NCBI GenBank assembly: GCA_905250115.1
Contig: CAJNOI010000132.1
Coordinates: 109,549-173,548, forward strand
Source of the DNA: Adineta steineri
Taxonomy: Eukaryota > Rotifera > Eurotatoria > Adinetida > Adinetidae
Direction: 5' to 3'
Length of the DNA: 64,000 nucleotides
A program made the position numbers and the translations under genes. Below the pieces are notes generated by a model that ran no database searches, was not told where the DNA came from, and worked only from the letters and a program-made list of their open reading frames with translations. Numbering within the stretch: the stretch's first letter is position 1; each line of letters begins with the position of its first letter. This document shows positions 34,837 to 45,909 of the stretch, piece by piece.

Positions 34837-37490
34837 ATGCTGGCTGTTCGTCTATTTGGGCGAATGCCGGTAGCGGCTACGCCTATCAAACGAACTTCTT
34901 ATCTTCGTCTATTTGCCGGTATAACAAGTGGTGCTAGCGCATTAACAATTGCATGGAAACATCATCGTGTACATGCTGCATCACCACCTAAATTTGATCC
35001 TATTAAATTACAATCAATGGTACGTGAAGTAGATGGAAAAAAAGTATCATCATCTTCATCAGAAAAGTTCGATTGGGAACTTTTTTGGCATTATTTACGA
35101 CCACAAATTTGGATCATAGCTTGTGCAACAGCGGTATAGTTAGTTCTAATTTTTCATTTCTTAACTAAAAACATTTATTTTTGTTTTAGACAGCTCTAGT
35201 TGTGGCTTATTTAAATGTAGCTATTCCATTAGAATTAGGAAATCTTATTAATGCTGTATCTAGTATACTTACAAATTCATCTTCATCTATAGATATTAAA
35301 CAAATCTTATCTAAACCAACGTATAAACTTATTGAATTATATATTTATCAATCAATAGCTACATTTGAATATATAACTCTTTTATCAATTGCTGGCGAAC
35401 GTATGGCTGCTGCTATTCGTCGAGATCTTTTTCATAACGTTCTAAAATTAGATATGGAATTTTTTGATAGAACAAAAACAGGTGAAATTATGGATAGGTT
35501 AGTTAAAATTTTCTTTTCCTTTTATATCATATATGATTTTCAAAAAAAACTTTAGATTAACATCAGATGTTCAAGAGTTTAAATCAAGTTTTAAATTACT
35601 TATTTCACAAGGCATGCGTGCATCAACTCAAGTACTATAAGAATACTATACATTTATTTGTATTTGATTTTTTAAATTAGATTATTGGTTCAGCTATATC
35701 ATTGTATTATATATCACCAACATTAGCAAGTTTTGCTGGTCTTGTTATTCCAACAATAATTGCAGGTGGTACATTATTTGGTTCTTTATTACGTCAACTT
35801 TCACGACAAGCTCAGACACAATTATCAATATCGACTGGTATTGCATATGAAGCTATATCAAATATTCGAACAACACGAGCATTTGGTGCTGAAACAAAAG
35901 AACATGAGTAAATCAAAAATTTCTTATTGTAGAATTTTATTCTTATGTATATATATTGTAGGATGTTTCAAAATGAAGTAAATAAAGCTCGTGATCTTAA
36001 TATACGATTAGGTGTTGGTATTGGTATATTTCAAGGTCTAAATAATTTAGTTATGAATGGAATTGTATTAAGTACAATTGCACTTGGTGGACAATTTGTT
36101 TCGGAAAATCGTTTATCAGCTGGTGATTTAATGGCATTTCTTGTTGCTACACAAACTATTCAACGATCTTTAACACAAATATCTGTTTTAATTGGACAAG
36201 CAATACGAGGAATGTCAGCTGGAGCACGAATACATGAATATCAAAAATTAACAAGTTCTATTCCATTGCAACAAGGTATTTATATACCGTATCATTCAAT
36301 GTCTGGACAAGTTCATTTTTCTAATGTTTCATTTGCTTATCCAACACGAAATCAACAGGTTAAATAAATCATTTAATGGAAATTAAATATATATTTTGTA
36401 TTTTTTCCTATAGATAGTTCTTGAAAATTTTAATTTCACAATTCCAAGTGGTAAAACTGTTGCCATCGTTGGTCCATCTGGATCAGGTTAATAAAATAAA
36501 GAAATATAAAAGAATTTTCGTTCATATATAGAATTATTTAGTATAGGTAAATCAACATTATGTTCATTACTTGTACGTTTCTATGATCCATTGAGTGGTC
36601 AAATAACAATTGATGGAAAAGATATTCGTACATTGAATGCTACTTGGCTTCGATCGAATGCTATTGGAATGATTAATCAAGTAAATAATACAAATTCTTT
36701 GCGATCGTTAAATTATTATTTTTAGGAACCTACATTATTTTCAACAACAATTATGGAAAATATTCGTTTTGGAAAACCAAATGCAACAGATAGAGAAGTT
36801 ATGGAAGCAGCTAAATTAGCAATGGCACATGATTTTATTCAATTATTTCCTGATGGATATCAAACAGTTGTTGGTGAACGCGGTGTTACTGTTTCTGGTT
36901 AGTTTTGAAATTTATTTTTTTATGATCTTAATGTTTGGTTTATTAATTTTAGGTGGTCAACGACAAAGAATTGCTATGTAAAGATAATTCTCTTCAATTA
37001 TTTGACTATTAAATATAATTCTTTTTTTTTTTCTTCGATATTTAAAGTGCTCGTGCTTTACTTAAAAATCCATCTATATTAATTCTTGACGAAGGTAAAA
37101 TGAAAATAAAATATCAAATTTTATATCTAACTTTTCTTTTCATTTTAGCTACAAGGTAATTTAGAAAAACATATTTCCTCGAAATAATGTTTTGTAATTT
37201 AAGCGCACTTGATGCTGAATCTGAAAAACAAGTTCAATCAGCGATCAATAATGTAGCAAAGGATCGTACAACATTAATAATTGCACATCGATTGAGTACA
37301 ATACGTAATGCAGATATTATCGGTGTTATGTTACATGGAAAACTTGTTGAAGTGAGAGATTTGAATACTGTAGAAAATTTTATTTATTTCTATATTTTAG
37401 GTGGGTACACATGCTGAATTAATTGCTAAGAAAAATGGTGTTTATGCTGAATTAATGCGTATTCAGCAATCCGGTATCAATATACTTTGA
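34837..37490 (+). CDS. ABCB8: Mitochondrial half ABC transporter, ABCB8-like
   Basis: Thirteen exons: 34837-35133, 35190-35497, 35556-35631, 35681-35907, 35962-36358, 36414-36486, 36547-36680, 36726-36897, 36953-36977, 37048-37094, 37149-37155, 37204-37351, 37401-37490; the sum gives 666 aa. It has an N-terminal basic leader, a six-TM ABC membrane domain, and one nucleotide-binding domain: Walker A GPSGSGKST (about 455-463), signature VSGGQ (about 560-564), Walker B ILILDE (about 580-585), D-loop SALD, and switch His in IIAHR (about 616). Segments such as [18 protein letters not shown] and the [11 protein letters not shown] block fit ABCB8 better than ABCB7 or ABCB10. ABCB8 dimerises in the inner mitochondrial membrane and is linked to iron export and the mitoKATP channel. 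Exon 11 is only 7 nt and encodes part of the ATSALD loop. Confidence 0.95.
37149..37155 (+). other. 7-nt microexon of ABCB8
   Basis: The sequence CTACAAG is flanked by CATTTTAG and GTAATTTAG. Including it joins GAA-G / CT-ACA-AG / C-GCA to read Glu-Ala-Thr-Ser-Ala, the invariant EATSALD of ABC ATPases; skipping it shifts the frame. Phase arithmetic across all 13 exons supports it. Confidence 0.88.
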
Positions 37491-37697
37491 GACAGTTTTT
37501 TTGATAACAGTCGTTTTTTTAAAATAAAATAAAGATAAGAAAATAATTAAATATTTTTTTTCTGTTTTTTCTTTGTTACTGCTCAGTCCTTATCTTGAAG
37601 AAAAGCTTGTAATAGACAAAGAGAATAAAAGTGATAACCCTGGTTTATATTTTTTCTTTATTTTTTTTTCGCCAAAGATTGTTGTTAAAAGTGTCAA
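37491..37697 (+). promoter_or_regulatory. Intergenic spacer carrying the SLC49 copy-2 promoter
   Basis: Sequence between the ABCB8 stop and the ATG of the second SLC49 copy. It matches 12177-12356 upstream of copy 1, including the identical CGCCAAAGATTGTTGTTAAA just before the start codon, so it is likely a compact promoter/5' UTR preserved in both copies. Confidence 0.5.
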
Positions 37698-38218
37698 ATG
37701 AAATCGGANNNNNNNNNNNNNNNNNNNNNNNNNNNNNNNNNNNNNNNNNNNNNNNNNNNNNNNNNNNNNNNNNNNNNNNNNNNNNNNNNNNNNNNNNNNN
37801 NNNNNNNNATGATAAACCAATTCTACCATCAACTGCTGTGACGATTGGTTTATCAACTGCATTAATTGGTTTATTTTATGGTGCTTCACAACCATTAGTA
37901 TATGAAGCTATTGCTGAAATTATGTTTCCTTTACCAGAATCTTTATCAGCCTCAATTCTTGTTCAATTTAATAATATCGTTGCGCTTATTCTTCTATTTA
38001 TTGCGCCTGGTCGAGATAACTTAATGAATTTACTCGTACTAATTATTATATTTGCCTGCATTATAATGGTAGTATTGGCACGATTCTCTTATAGAAGACG
38101 AGATGAAGATGAACGAAAACGACTCGAAAAAGAACAAGATCAAATCTTGATTCAAAATAATTTAAATGCATCGAGAAATGGTATTCTTAGTGAACCAGCA
38201 TATGGAACATTTTCTTAA
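37698..38218 (+). CDS. SLC49/DIRC2-like transporter, second copy, interrupted by an assembly gap
   Basis: The ATG at 37698 begins the same first codons as copy 1, then 100 N follow, then the last 136 codons resume (DKPILPSTAVTIGLS to PAYGTFS). If collinear with copy 1, about 1.1 kb is missing, so 100 N is a placeholder length. Compared with copy 1 the visible part has 7 amino-acid differences, scattered silent changes and no stop codon, so it could be a functional paralogue. It sits directly behind ABCB8, and the remnant of the ABCB8 end at 12136 shows this to be the older arrangement. Confidence 0.75.
37709..37808. other. Assembly gap, exactly 100 N
   Basis: A run of exactly 100 N, the usual placeholder for a gap of unknown size. 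It falls within the near-duplicate SLC49 gene, consistent with assembly trouble caused by the two copies. Confidence 0.98.
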
Positions 38219-39080
38219 ATATATACATATATATGTAATCTGTTTTGATATTACTAAACAAAAATGATTAGCTCTCTTCAAATATATTTTTATAAAATAA
38301 TAAATAATAGATTCATGAATGCTAGTATATATAACTTGCAATTAATCTGTTTATGTGAATTTGATGAAATACCATCATCTACAAAAAGCATTACTTTTTT
38401 TTCCATTACAATTATTAATAAACGTAAATGTGCGTTTGTACTTTGTTTTTAAGTGCAATTATATTCTGGTAATCGTTTTTCAATGACTTTTCTCTGATGA
38501 TTATTAAAGTTAAAAATGTGATTGAAACAAATTCTTAGGAAAAGGACGAAAAGTATTCGGATGTTATTTTAAGTACCATATGAATATGATAAATGATAAA
38601 TTATTGAGTATGACAAATGGTAGATGAGTCAAGGGGTATGGAATAATGGATATATACAGGTGATGAATAGCAGTTCTTTGTATTTTAACTGGTAAAAAGT
38701 TAGTATATATATTTAGTAGAGAAAATAGTACATTTTTTCTTATTAAAAACAAAACGACATTCTAATGGCGTATATATATTAAAATAGTGTTTAACATTTT
38801 TAGTTTCTTTATTTCTAAGTATACTTAAGGAAAACGAACGTTTCACTTACAGTTTTTACTAAATAGTATCAAGTCTATTTTTATATAACTAATGAGCTTT
38901 ACCTTCTTGACTAAATAGTTTTTTTTTCTACATAAATGTGACTATTATAGAAAACATCAGTCACAAACCAAATCATAATGTATTAAGTATAAGAAAGATA
39001 ATAACTTTTCTTTTATCATTATTATTTTACCTAGATCTCCACTAATTAAAAATAATTCTTTTCTCTATAAAATATGATAA
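38219..39080. other. Intergenic, first part shared with the SLC49 copy-1 downstream region
   Basis: Up to about 38490 it aligns with 13882-14025, with an extra insertion of about 90 bp at 38232-38330. The remainder is AT-rich with no gene, and should hold the GPCR promoter. Confidence 0.5.
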
Positions 39081-40031
39081 ATGAGTGAAAATTGCTGTCA
39101 GACGACGACGTCTTCACAACATAATAATAACTTCATCCAATCATTCTTATTTTCTCCAATGGAGAATATTACTGATTTAACCGTAAACGATGTTAATAAT
39201 AATGTTACCGATATTATTCAAATTTTTCTTTTTACATTTATTATTATCGTGTCCAATATCTATATAATACTCGTTTTGATTAAAAAAACTCTTCGATCCG
39301 CTAAATTTACTTGGCTTACTGTAAATGTTTGTTTTGCAAGTGTAATCTTTGCTATTATGCAATTATTATCAATAGGTATTCGCTTAAATAATATTCCAGA
39401 AACATCAGTATCATGTCACTCAAAAGGATTTATCGTTGATATGTCTACTTGTCATATTATGTATTCACATTGTATTTGTTCGCTATGTCGTTTATTTTCA
39501 ATAAAATATCCACATAAACCATTCTTTAAATCTAGTCGATGGTTATTAATTAATATTGGTATGAGTTGGTTTATTGGAATATTTATGGCATTACCTCTTC
39601 TATTCTTTGATAATTTTACATGTTCAGGTAATTATGGCAAAAGATTTCTTCAAATATATACATCATTTTCAACTATTCTTATACCTGTTATTATTGTTGC
39701 TATATGTAATATTGCAATTTTTCGTTATGTACGACAATCAACTAAACGTATTCGTAGTATCAGTGAAAATCAAACTAACACAAATCAACTCAGTCAACGA
39801 GATAGAAGGTTATGTAACATAATGTTATTGACATTTTGTGTATTTGTTATAGGTTGGATACCACTCTTTATTGAACAAGTATTTTTTACTGGTGGAAATC
39901 GTTTAAATTCAGGTTTAATAATAACTTTTCAAATTCTACCACCAATCTGTCTATTAGCAGATGTTATTGTTATTGTTTACTCAGATCAGCCAGTTCGTAA
40001 TGTATTTTTAAATGTATTTAAACGTCATTGA
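39081..40031 (+). CDS. Rhodopsin-like orphan GPCR, intronless
   Basis: Single exon, 316 aa, seven hydrophobic segments (TM1 IIQIFLFTFIIIVSNIYIIL; TM6 with CVFVIGWIPLF; TM7 ICLLADVIVIVYS), Asn residues for glycosylation at the N-terminus, and a basic third intracellular loop. The position of the DRY motif at the end of TM3 reads CRL (SLCRLFSIKYP), and the NPxxY motif of TM7 is not conserved. This resembles the large class of short, lineage-specific peptide or chemosensory receptors with only the Arg kept. Ligand unknown. Confidence 0.8.
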   Translation: MSENCCQTTTSSQHNNNFIQSFLFSPMENITDLTVNDVNNNVTDIIQIFLFTFIIIVSNIYIILVLIKKTLRSAKFTWLTVNVCFASVIFAIMQLLSIGIRLNNIPETSVSCHSKGFIVDMSTCHIMYSHCICSLCRLFSIKYPHKPFFKSSRWLLINIGMSWFIGIFMALPLLFFDNFTCSGNYGKRFLQIYTSFSTILIPVIIVAICNIAIFRYVRQSTKRIRSISENQTNTNQLSQRDRRLCNIMLLTFCVFVIGWIPLFIEQVFFTGGNRLNSGLIITFQILPPICLLADVIVIVYSDQPVRNVFLNVFKRH

Positions 40032-40343
40032 AGCAACTATGAATACAATTATTTATTTATTTTTGCGCACACATCTTGTATATCCATTGAAAAATAAATA
40101 AATTTACTTAATTTTTCAACTGACATGTGTGTATCGTGACTTTTTATTTATATCAATATGATATATTAAAGAAAATCTAGATCTTTCAGATTGTAAATAT
40201 TTTGTGCATATAATAAACTTCATAAAGAATAGCAATATTGGACAGTTCGCTTATATTTATTTATTTTATTAAATTAAAATTCACCTTTTCTTTTTGTTAC
40301 AATGATATTAAGAAACAATTGATAAAATAATATTATTTATGAT
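40032..40343. other. Convergent intergenic spacer
   Basis: 3' ends of the GPCR and the neuropeptide-like gene meet here. AATAAA-type signals are present (near 40090-40100); nothing else seen. Confidence 0.5.
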
Positions 40344-40739
40344 TTATCCAAAAAGCGGTCCTCTTTTTCTTGAATTCACCCATCTTCGTCCACCTAATAC
40401 TGCATAACTACGTCGTTTATCAAGTGTAATAAGTTCATTTTCATTACTATTACTACTACCATTTGAATCACTTTTAGACAAATCACTATCATCATCATCA
40501 TCAGTATGTAATGCTGTTGTTGTTATTGAACGACCCATAAGTGGAGCTCGTAAACGTCGTGCACTGTATAATCGGCGTGCTTCATTATCAGGAGTACGCA
40601 TCATCGCAGTAAATGATGTTACTGTTATTGTTTGCTAAGAATAAAAAGAAAAATATTATTATTATTAACTTCACCATCATCTTGTATTTACCTGTAAAAT
40701 CAAAAGACACAAGAAACAGAATGGTACAATAAGCTGCAT
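40344..40739 (-). CDS. Neuropeptide-like precursor (signal peptide plus dibasic/amidation sites)
   Basis: Two exons, 40692-40739 and 40344-40634, joined in phase 0, give 112 aa. Exon 1 is almost entirely a signal peptide (MQLIVPFCFLCLLIL). After it come several basic cleavage sites with amidation glycines: RRLRAPLMGR, KRRSYAVLGGRR and a terminal KRGPLFG, separated by an acidic Asp/Ser/Asn spacer. Processing at dibasic sites would release short peptides ending in PLM-amide, AVLG/AVL-amide and PLF-amide. This is the usual layout of a protostome neuropeptide prohormone. I do not recognise a named family. Confidence 0.6.
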
Positions 40740-43700
40740 GATGGTGATAGTGATGGTAATATTTTCGATCTACAGAAAGAAAATGAGAAACGTTTATTAA
40801 GAAAAATTATTTTCTAACATAAATAATATTTTCTATCAAATAAAACTGTTGCTTTTATAAGAGTAATTTATAGCATTTGACATTTAATCGAAAAAGAAAT
40901 TAAACAATAAGCAGACTTTTCAATTCGATCATATACGTTTGAATAATTTACAGTTGAATCAACTGTTTCTACATAATAAAATATAAGCTTACTAACATTG
41001 TCAAGGAATATGACAGTACCTCGTCTTTAATAAATATATCGATGTTTCGAGAACAATTAATAATCTAAAAAGTGATTAACCTCTCTTCTTATAATCTTCT
41101 TTTACAGTAGCACTTCCTACGTCAAAATCACTCTCACAACATAAATCTTATTATGTCAACTTATAAACTCTTCATATATTCCTGGGAAAAATGTATATCA
41201 TTCTATGCACTTGAATAATGAAATTTTTTTCTCTATATGAAACAAATAAATTATCGAAGAATTTTAGTTTTGGAATAGTCATAAAATGAATTAATTGATC
41301 AAATTAAACAAATACTGTTAGATATGTTATATATATAGACGTCATTCATTAATTATTAAAAGAAATATTAATACATAAAAACTGTTATTTTACGCTTCTG
41401 CTGTACATCTAACTATTTCTAAGGGAAATATTCATCATCTTCTAATTATTATTAATGATCACTGTTTAAACAGAACATTAATACTATAACTGTAACCATT
41501 TTTACAGAAAGGTAAAAATTAACTACATATCATAAACATTTGTACGTTTATTGTCTAGATGATATTCAGTTATTAGATGAAAACTTCTTTAATACATATT
41601 TTTACATGATTAAATATTTAGTTATACATAATAGCTATTAATTATCTGTTTCAGTGCTCTATTATAATCAAAATAGGCATCAAGAATGTCATAAAATTTA
41701 TGAATTCAAAAAAATATGTGATCCTTTTTTCGATCTAAATTGGACGCCAAAACACTAATTTATTATTCATTCCTATATAGTCTACGAAATTATGCTTTTC
41801 TCCAATTGGGTACATTTATATGTAAGTACTTTTCTCATGAAAACTTAGTACAAAAGAACATTGATCTTATTTAAATTTATATATATATAGGCCTTAGGTA
41901 CACAAAAAAACACTGATCTGGATTATATCAGTTAGTTATGCACTGTAAACTATTATAGATCATTAAATATGTATGATATTTTTTTCAGATTAAATACTAT
42001 TATTTTATTTATATAAAACAAAATGCATCAAAATTTTTGTTATATTTTTTGGAAATATTTTTAAAAGAAAAGATTAAACTTTGTAGTATTTTTGATAATT
42101 AAAAAACATAATTTTCATCGTTACATATAAAAAAATCAAAATAACCGTATTTATCTAGCAAAATACATTTGAATCACAACTAATTAAAATTAAAGAAAAA
42201 TTTTCAAGTATTTGTGAGAATGTTGGTTGCAACGATCATTGTTTTGGGTTGATTTTATACTTGCGAATGTACAAATGCTACAGTTTGAATGGTATTGAAA
42301 ATAGAAAATTCAACAGATTATTTTTTTTAATAATATCTCTTTATTTATGATTAGAATAATTTAAATGTTCACATTCGAGTTTTTTTCTCGATCCAAGTTG
42401 TTTGAAATAATAGTATCGCATAGATTCAAAAACTAAGATTAACAATTGTTGATGATAAATGTAATGAAATTTGTAAAGAGATGGACCTAATTTATCTTTT
42501 AGATTGAATTTTACTAGTAAAGAAAGAAATTGATTTTTTACGACAGTTAATATAATGATATGATACTTTGGCTATTTTTAGTCTTATTTGAAAATTCAGC
42601 AAGATTATAGATTATCTATTTATGTGCAAAAATCAATCTTCAAATTTGCTATAAATAACTTTTTAATTACTGCTACTGATTTTGTAAGATATTGATTGTA
42701 TATTATTCTTGCCGTTCATAGTTAACTTCAAACGATATCATTTTTGATTTCAAAATGAGTTAACAAAAATCAGTATGGATATTATAATGTTTACAATAAA
42801 ACTCATATATTATCGATTCTTACTTTCACACATACCGCTAAAGGATAATATAAGTATTTAATGATGCGTACCATCATAATTGAATTAATGAATAAGAACC
42901 ATCGTGTATCTTTTTCTTTTAAAGACACATTCGTCTTGGACAATCAAACAAATATAGTAGAAAGCAATTAAGCATATCTATCATTAACTTTAGCAAATCG
43001 ATACGCGTTCTTTTTTTTTGTCAGTCTTTAGTGTAGATTGACTTATAAAAGCAGACAGTTCTAATCATATATAATATCGATATTGACGATAATAATTGTG
43101 AACAATTAGAATGGCGGTACTTGTTCGTTTTATGCCATCGCTATCAATGACAAATCATTATCGGTAGAAGAAAAGAACGAAACAACAATAATGATCATCG
43201 ATGTGAGACGACATATAAGCAGCGGTGACTGTCAAATCAGTAGAGCGATACAAGAAAAAAAATCTATTAAAGTAAAAGAAGTACAATCTTAACCGATCGA
43301 ACATCTGTTACCATGTGATACAATGTCAACGTTTAGCAGATCCGAACAAGTTATAATATTCAACTAAATATATCGAAAAAAAATGTTTTTAAATGTAATA
43401 ATTATCATATAGCACTATTTTATTATAAAAATTAATTTATTAGATAATCTCTTATAGTTAAAGTTTATGTATCCTCTCCTGTTAGTCTATTGATATTCAA
43501 AATTTATGAGACAAGTATTCAAGCAAAGCAGATGATATCGAAATGTAACACTTTTATCGAATTCTGTAAATATTCCGATTAAATAAAAATTTATCTGAGA
43601 ATTACGCTATGCTTTAACACTTAAATTTCATATTCTATTACTCTGATTTATTAGAATAATATTACACTTTACAATATATGTGTGAGAAGTTCGTGTTAAC

Positions 43701-43817
43701 TATATATTTTTTTTTGTTTCTCTCTCTCTCTTACTTTTTTTAAATGTCCAATAGAAACGAAATGTGATAAACCAATGAAAATAATTTCTTCACTCAAATA
43801 AAATCACATACTGATCA
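40740..43817. other. Long gene-poor AT-rich region, upstream of Pax
   Basis: About 3.1 kb without a convincing coding frame, the longest such stretch between genes that lacks transposon traces. It lies between the neuropeptide-like gene and a developmental regulator, so extended regulatory DNA is plausible. A CT-rich run (TCTCTCTCTCTT) occurs near 43720. Confidence 0.5.
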
Positions 43818-44602
43818 ATGACATCATTCAAAGAGATGAAAAGCAAATTGTATGTACCTGGTATAGGTAAGTACATATCTTATGATATTATTCTTAATTA
43901 ACTAATGATAATTATATAGGACAAGCAGGAGTTAATCAACTTGGTGGTGTATTTGTTAATGGTCGTCCATTACCGGATCATGTACGTCGACAAATTGTTG
44001 AATTAGCATTAAGTGGTATTCGTCCATGTGATATATCACGTAAATTACTTGTTTCACATGGTTGTGTTTCGAAAATATTAACAAGATTTTATGAAACGGG
44101 TTCTATTCGACCAGGATCAATTCATCGAGGAAATAGACAACAATCCAAAGTAAAAATTAATATAAAAAGTACTCTTAAACATACATAATTTTTTTTATTC
44201 AGCAAATATCTAATAATCAGTTGGTTGATACAGAAGAATCATCAATAGTTTTGTAGGTTATCTTATATTTTTAAACATACTATTATAATATTTTTGTGTT
44301 AAGAAATCAACAACAATCAGATCTATTTTCTGTATTACATCATTATAATCAATTTTTGCTTCAACAAACAATAAATTCACCATCGGATGATGAAATTTCA
44401 ATTGAAACAACTTCATCATCATCATCATTAATTAAACATTCAATTGAAAGTATTCTATCAAACCAAACGAAAAGAAAAAATAAAAATTGTATGTAATTTT
44501 TTAATAATTAAATAAATATATTTTCTCCTTTTTTTTTTGATTTTCTTAGCATCGATCGATGAACAAACAAATAATAAACGACAAAAACTTTTTGTTTGTT
44601 AA
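43818..44602 (+). CDS. Compact Pax protein, Pox-neuro-like, PAI half of paired domain only, with octapeptide
   Basis: Five exons (43818-43866, 43920-44149, 44203-44252, 44304-44488, 44550-44602) give 188 aa. The second exon encodes the N-terminal PAI subdomain of a paired domain ([20 protein letters not shown], then [20 protein letters not shown] and [13 protein letters not shown]), closest to Drosophila Pox-neuro from memory. The linker and the whole C-terminal RED subdomain are absent: after [14 protein letters not shown] the sequence becomes Gln/Ser-rich. Near the C-terminus HSIESILS fits the Pax octapeptide (Eh1-like, Groucho-binding). There is no homeodomain. It may bind DNA through PAI alone, or act as a competitor of a full Pax protein. 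Splice phases agree throughout, so the gene looks intact. Confidence 0.83.
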
Positions 44603-45183
44603 TTTGAACATATTCATTTTCTTTGTATTTTAAAAAAAAACAGTATATATACAATAAATAGAAAAAAAAACTGTTGATCAGAATTGATTCCATAGTATAT
44701 AGTTTTTGCCAAAAAGACTAAAAAAAAAATAAGTGCATATAATATATATCACAAAGATCAATAACGAACGAATTGAATTAACGAAATTGAGAGAAATATC
44801 TTAAGATTCTCTGATCATTGCATATAATTGATCAATTAAAGAGATATTAAATCTTGTTCATCTTTCATTATATAATTGTATATGTAGTTTTTCAAAAAGT
44901 TTAGCAATATCTAATCCTTTAGAGATTCTTGTAGACATGGATTAAACACTTTCATAACTCTTTTCTTGTTTTTTATTAAAAAAAGTTGGGCACATCAAGA
45001 TCCGTACGAGATTTGCTATTATTCATCTCAAATATATTTTTGGTCATTTTTTTAGATTTTTTTCTACTTTTTTTTTGAACGTGTAAAGCAATGTTTGCTC
45101 TACAAACTCATCTGAAAATTATCAAAAAATAATCGGCCAAAGTTGTTCAATCACAGGTTTTCTAGAGACACCTACAACTTTTC
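44603..45183. other. Intergenic, no gene seen
   Basis: AT-rich spacer between the Pax gene and the pogo-like remnant. Poly-A/T tracts only. Confidence 0.45.
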
Positions 45184-45430
45184 TGCAATTATCTCACATG
45201 GGGTAATTGCAAATTCCTAGCAGTTTTACATCGAACTATTAGAAATCGGTTTTATCATCAATCCTATATGATAAGTTCCTATTTTTTTCACAGCTAGATA
45301 GTTCATAAAATTCTCTACAATCTGTAAGAATCTTATGGCAAAACTCATTAAGTACTCGAAATAGTAATTTAAATCATAAACTGAAAAAATCGTAAAAATA
45401 TCTGCAATTACCCCATGTGGGATAAATGCA
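45184..45430. repeat. Inverted 28-bp repeats at the left of the pogo-like remnant
   Basis: A 28-bp block at 45184-45211 (with CACATGGGGTAATTGCA) recurs in reverse orientation at 45403-45430 (TGCAATTACCCCATGTG) with two mismatches. Each block is itself partly palindromic (TGCAATTA ... TAATTGCA). A further GGGTAATTGCA lies near 45449. They may be terminal or subterminal repeats of the transposon whose transposase fragment follows. Confidence 0.55.
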
Positions 45431-45533
45431 AACATATACAGAAAGAATAGGGTAATTGCAGACAACAATCTAAAAGCTTATTTTTTCTTTCAATTATTAG
45501 TATTTTTTAAGTACATACCTATAAATTTTTAGG

Positions 45534-45909
45534 GTGCATAGAGGAACTGGAAAGTCGCACACAACTGTTTTATTAACAATTAGTGCCGATGGTAATTGTC
45601 TTCCGCCATATATTATATACAAAGCTTTACACCTTTATGATCAATGGTGTCCAAAAAACATTATATGTGGTGCTGTATTCAATGGAACTGATTCAGGATG
45701 GATTGACGAAAACTGTTTCCATGATTACCTTTTGAAAGTTTACCTATAAACAACATCAAATATTTAAACTTTTGTTATTTTTACTTTCTAGAACGCAACT
45801 ATTGAAACAAACGATGAAAAAATAGCAAGATTAAAAAGTCAAATTTCAAGCTTAACTGTACAGAATGAAAATCTTCAAGAGTTAAACAAATTATATCTTG
45901 ACTCATAGA
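45534..45909 (+). pseudogene. Pogo/Tigger-like DDE transposase remnant
   Basis: The frame 45534-45749 reads HRGTGKSHTTVLLTISADGN, then PPYIIYKA, WCP and SGWIDENCFHDYL, the middle of the DDE_1 superfamily endonuclease (pogo, Tigger, jerky). The N-terminal DNA-binding half, the first catalytic Asp region and the end of the domain are missing. A downstream coiled-coil fragment (KIARLKSQISSLTVQNENL, ending 45909) may be its C-terminus after an intron-like break. It cannot encode an active enzyme. Confidence 0.65.
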
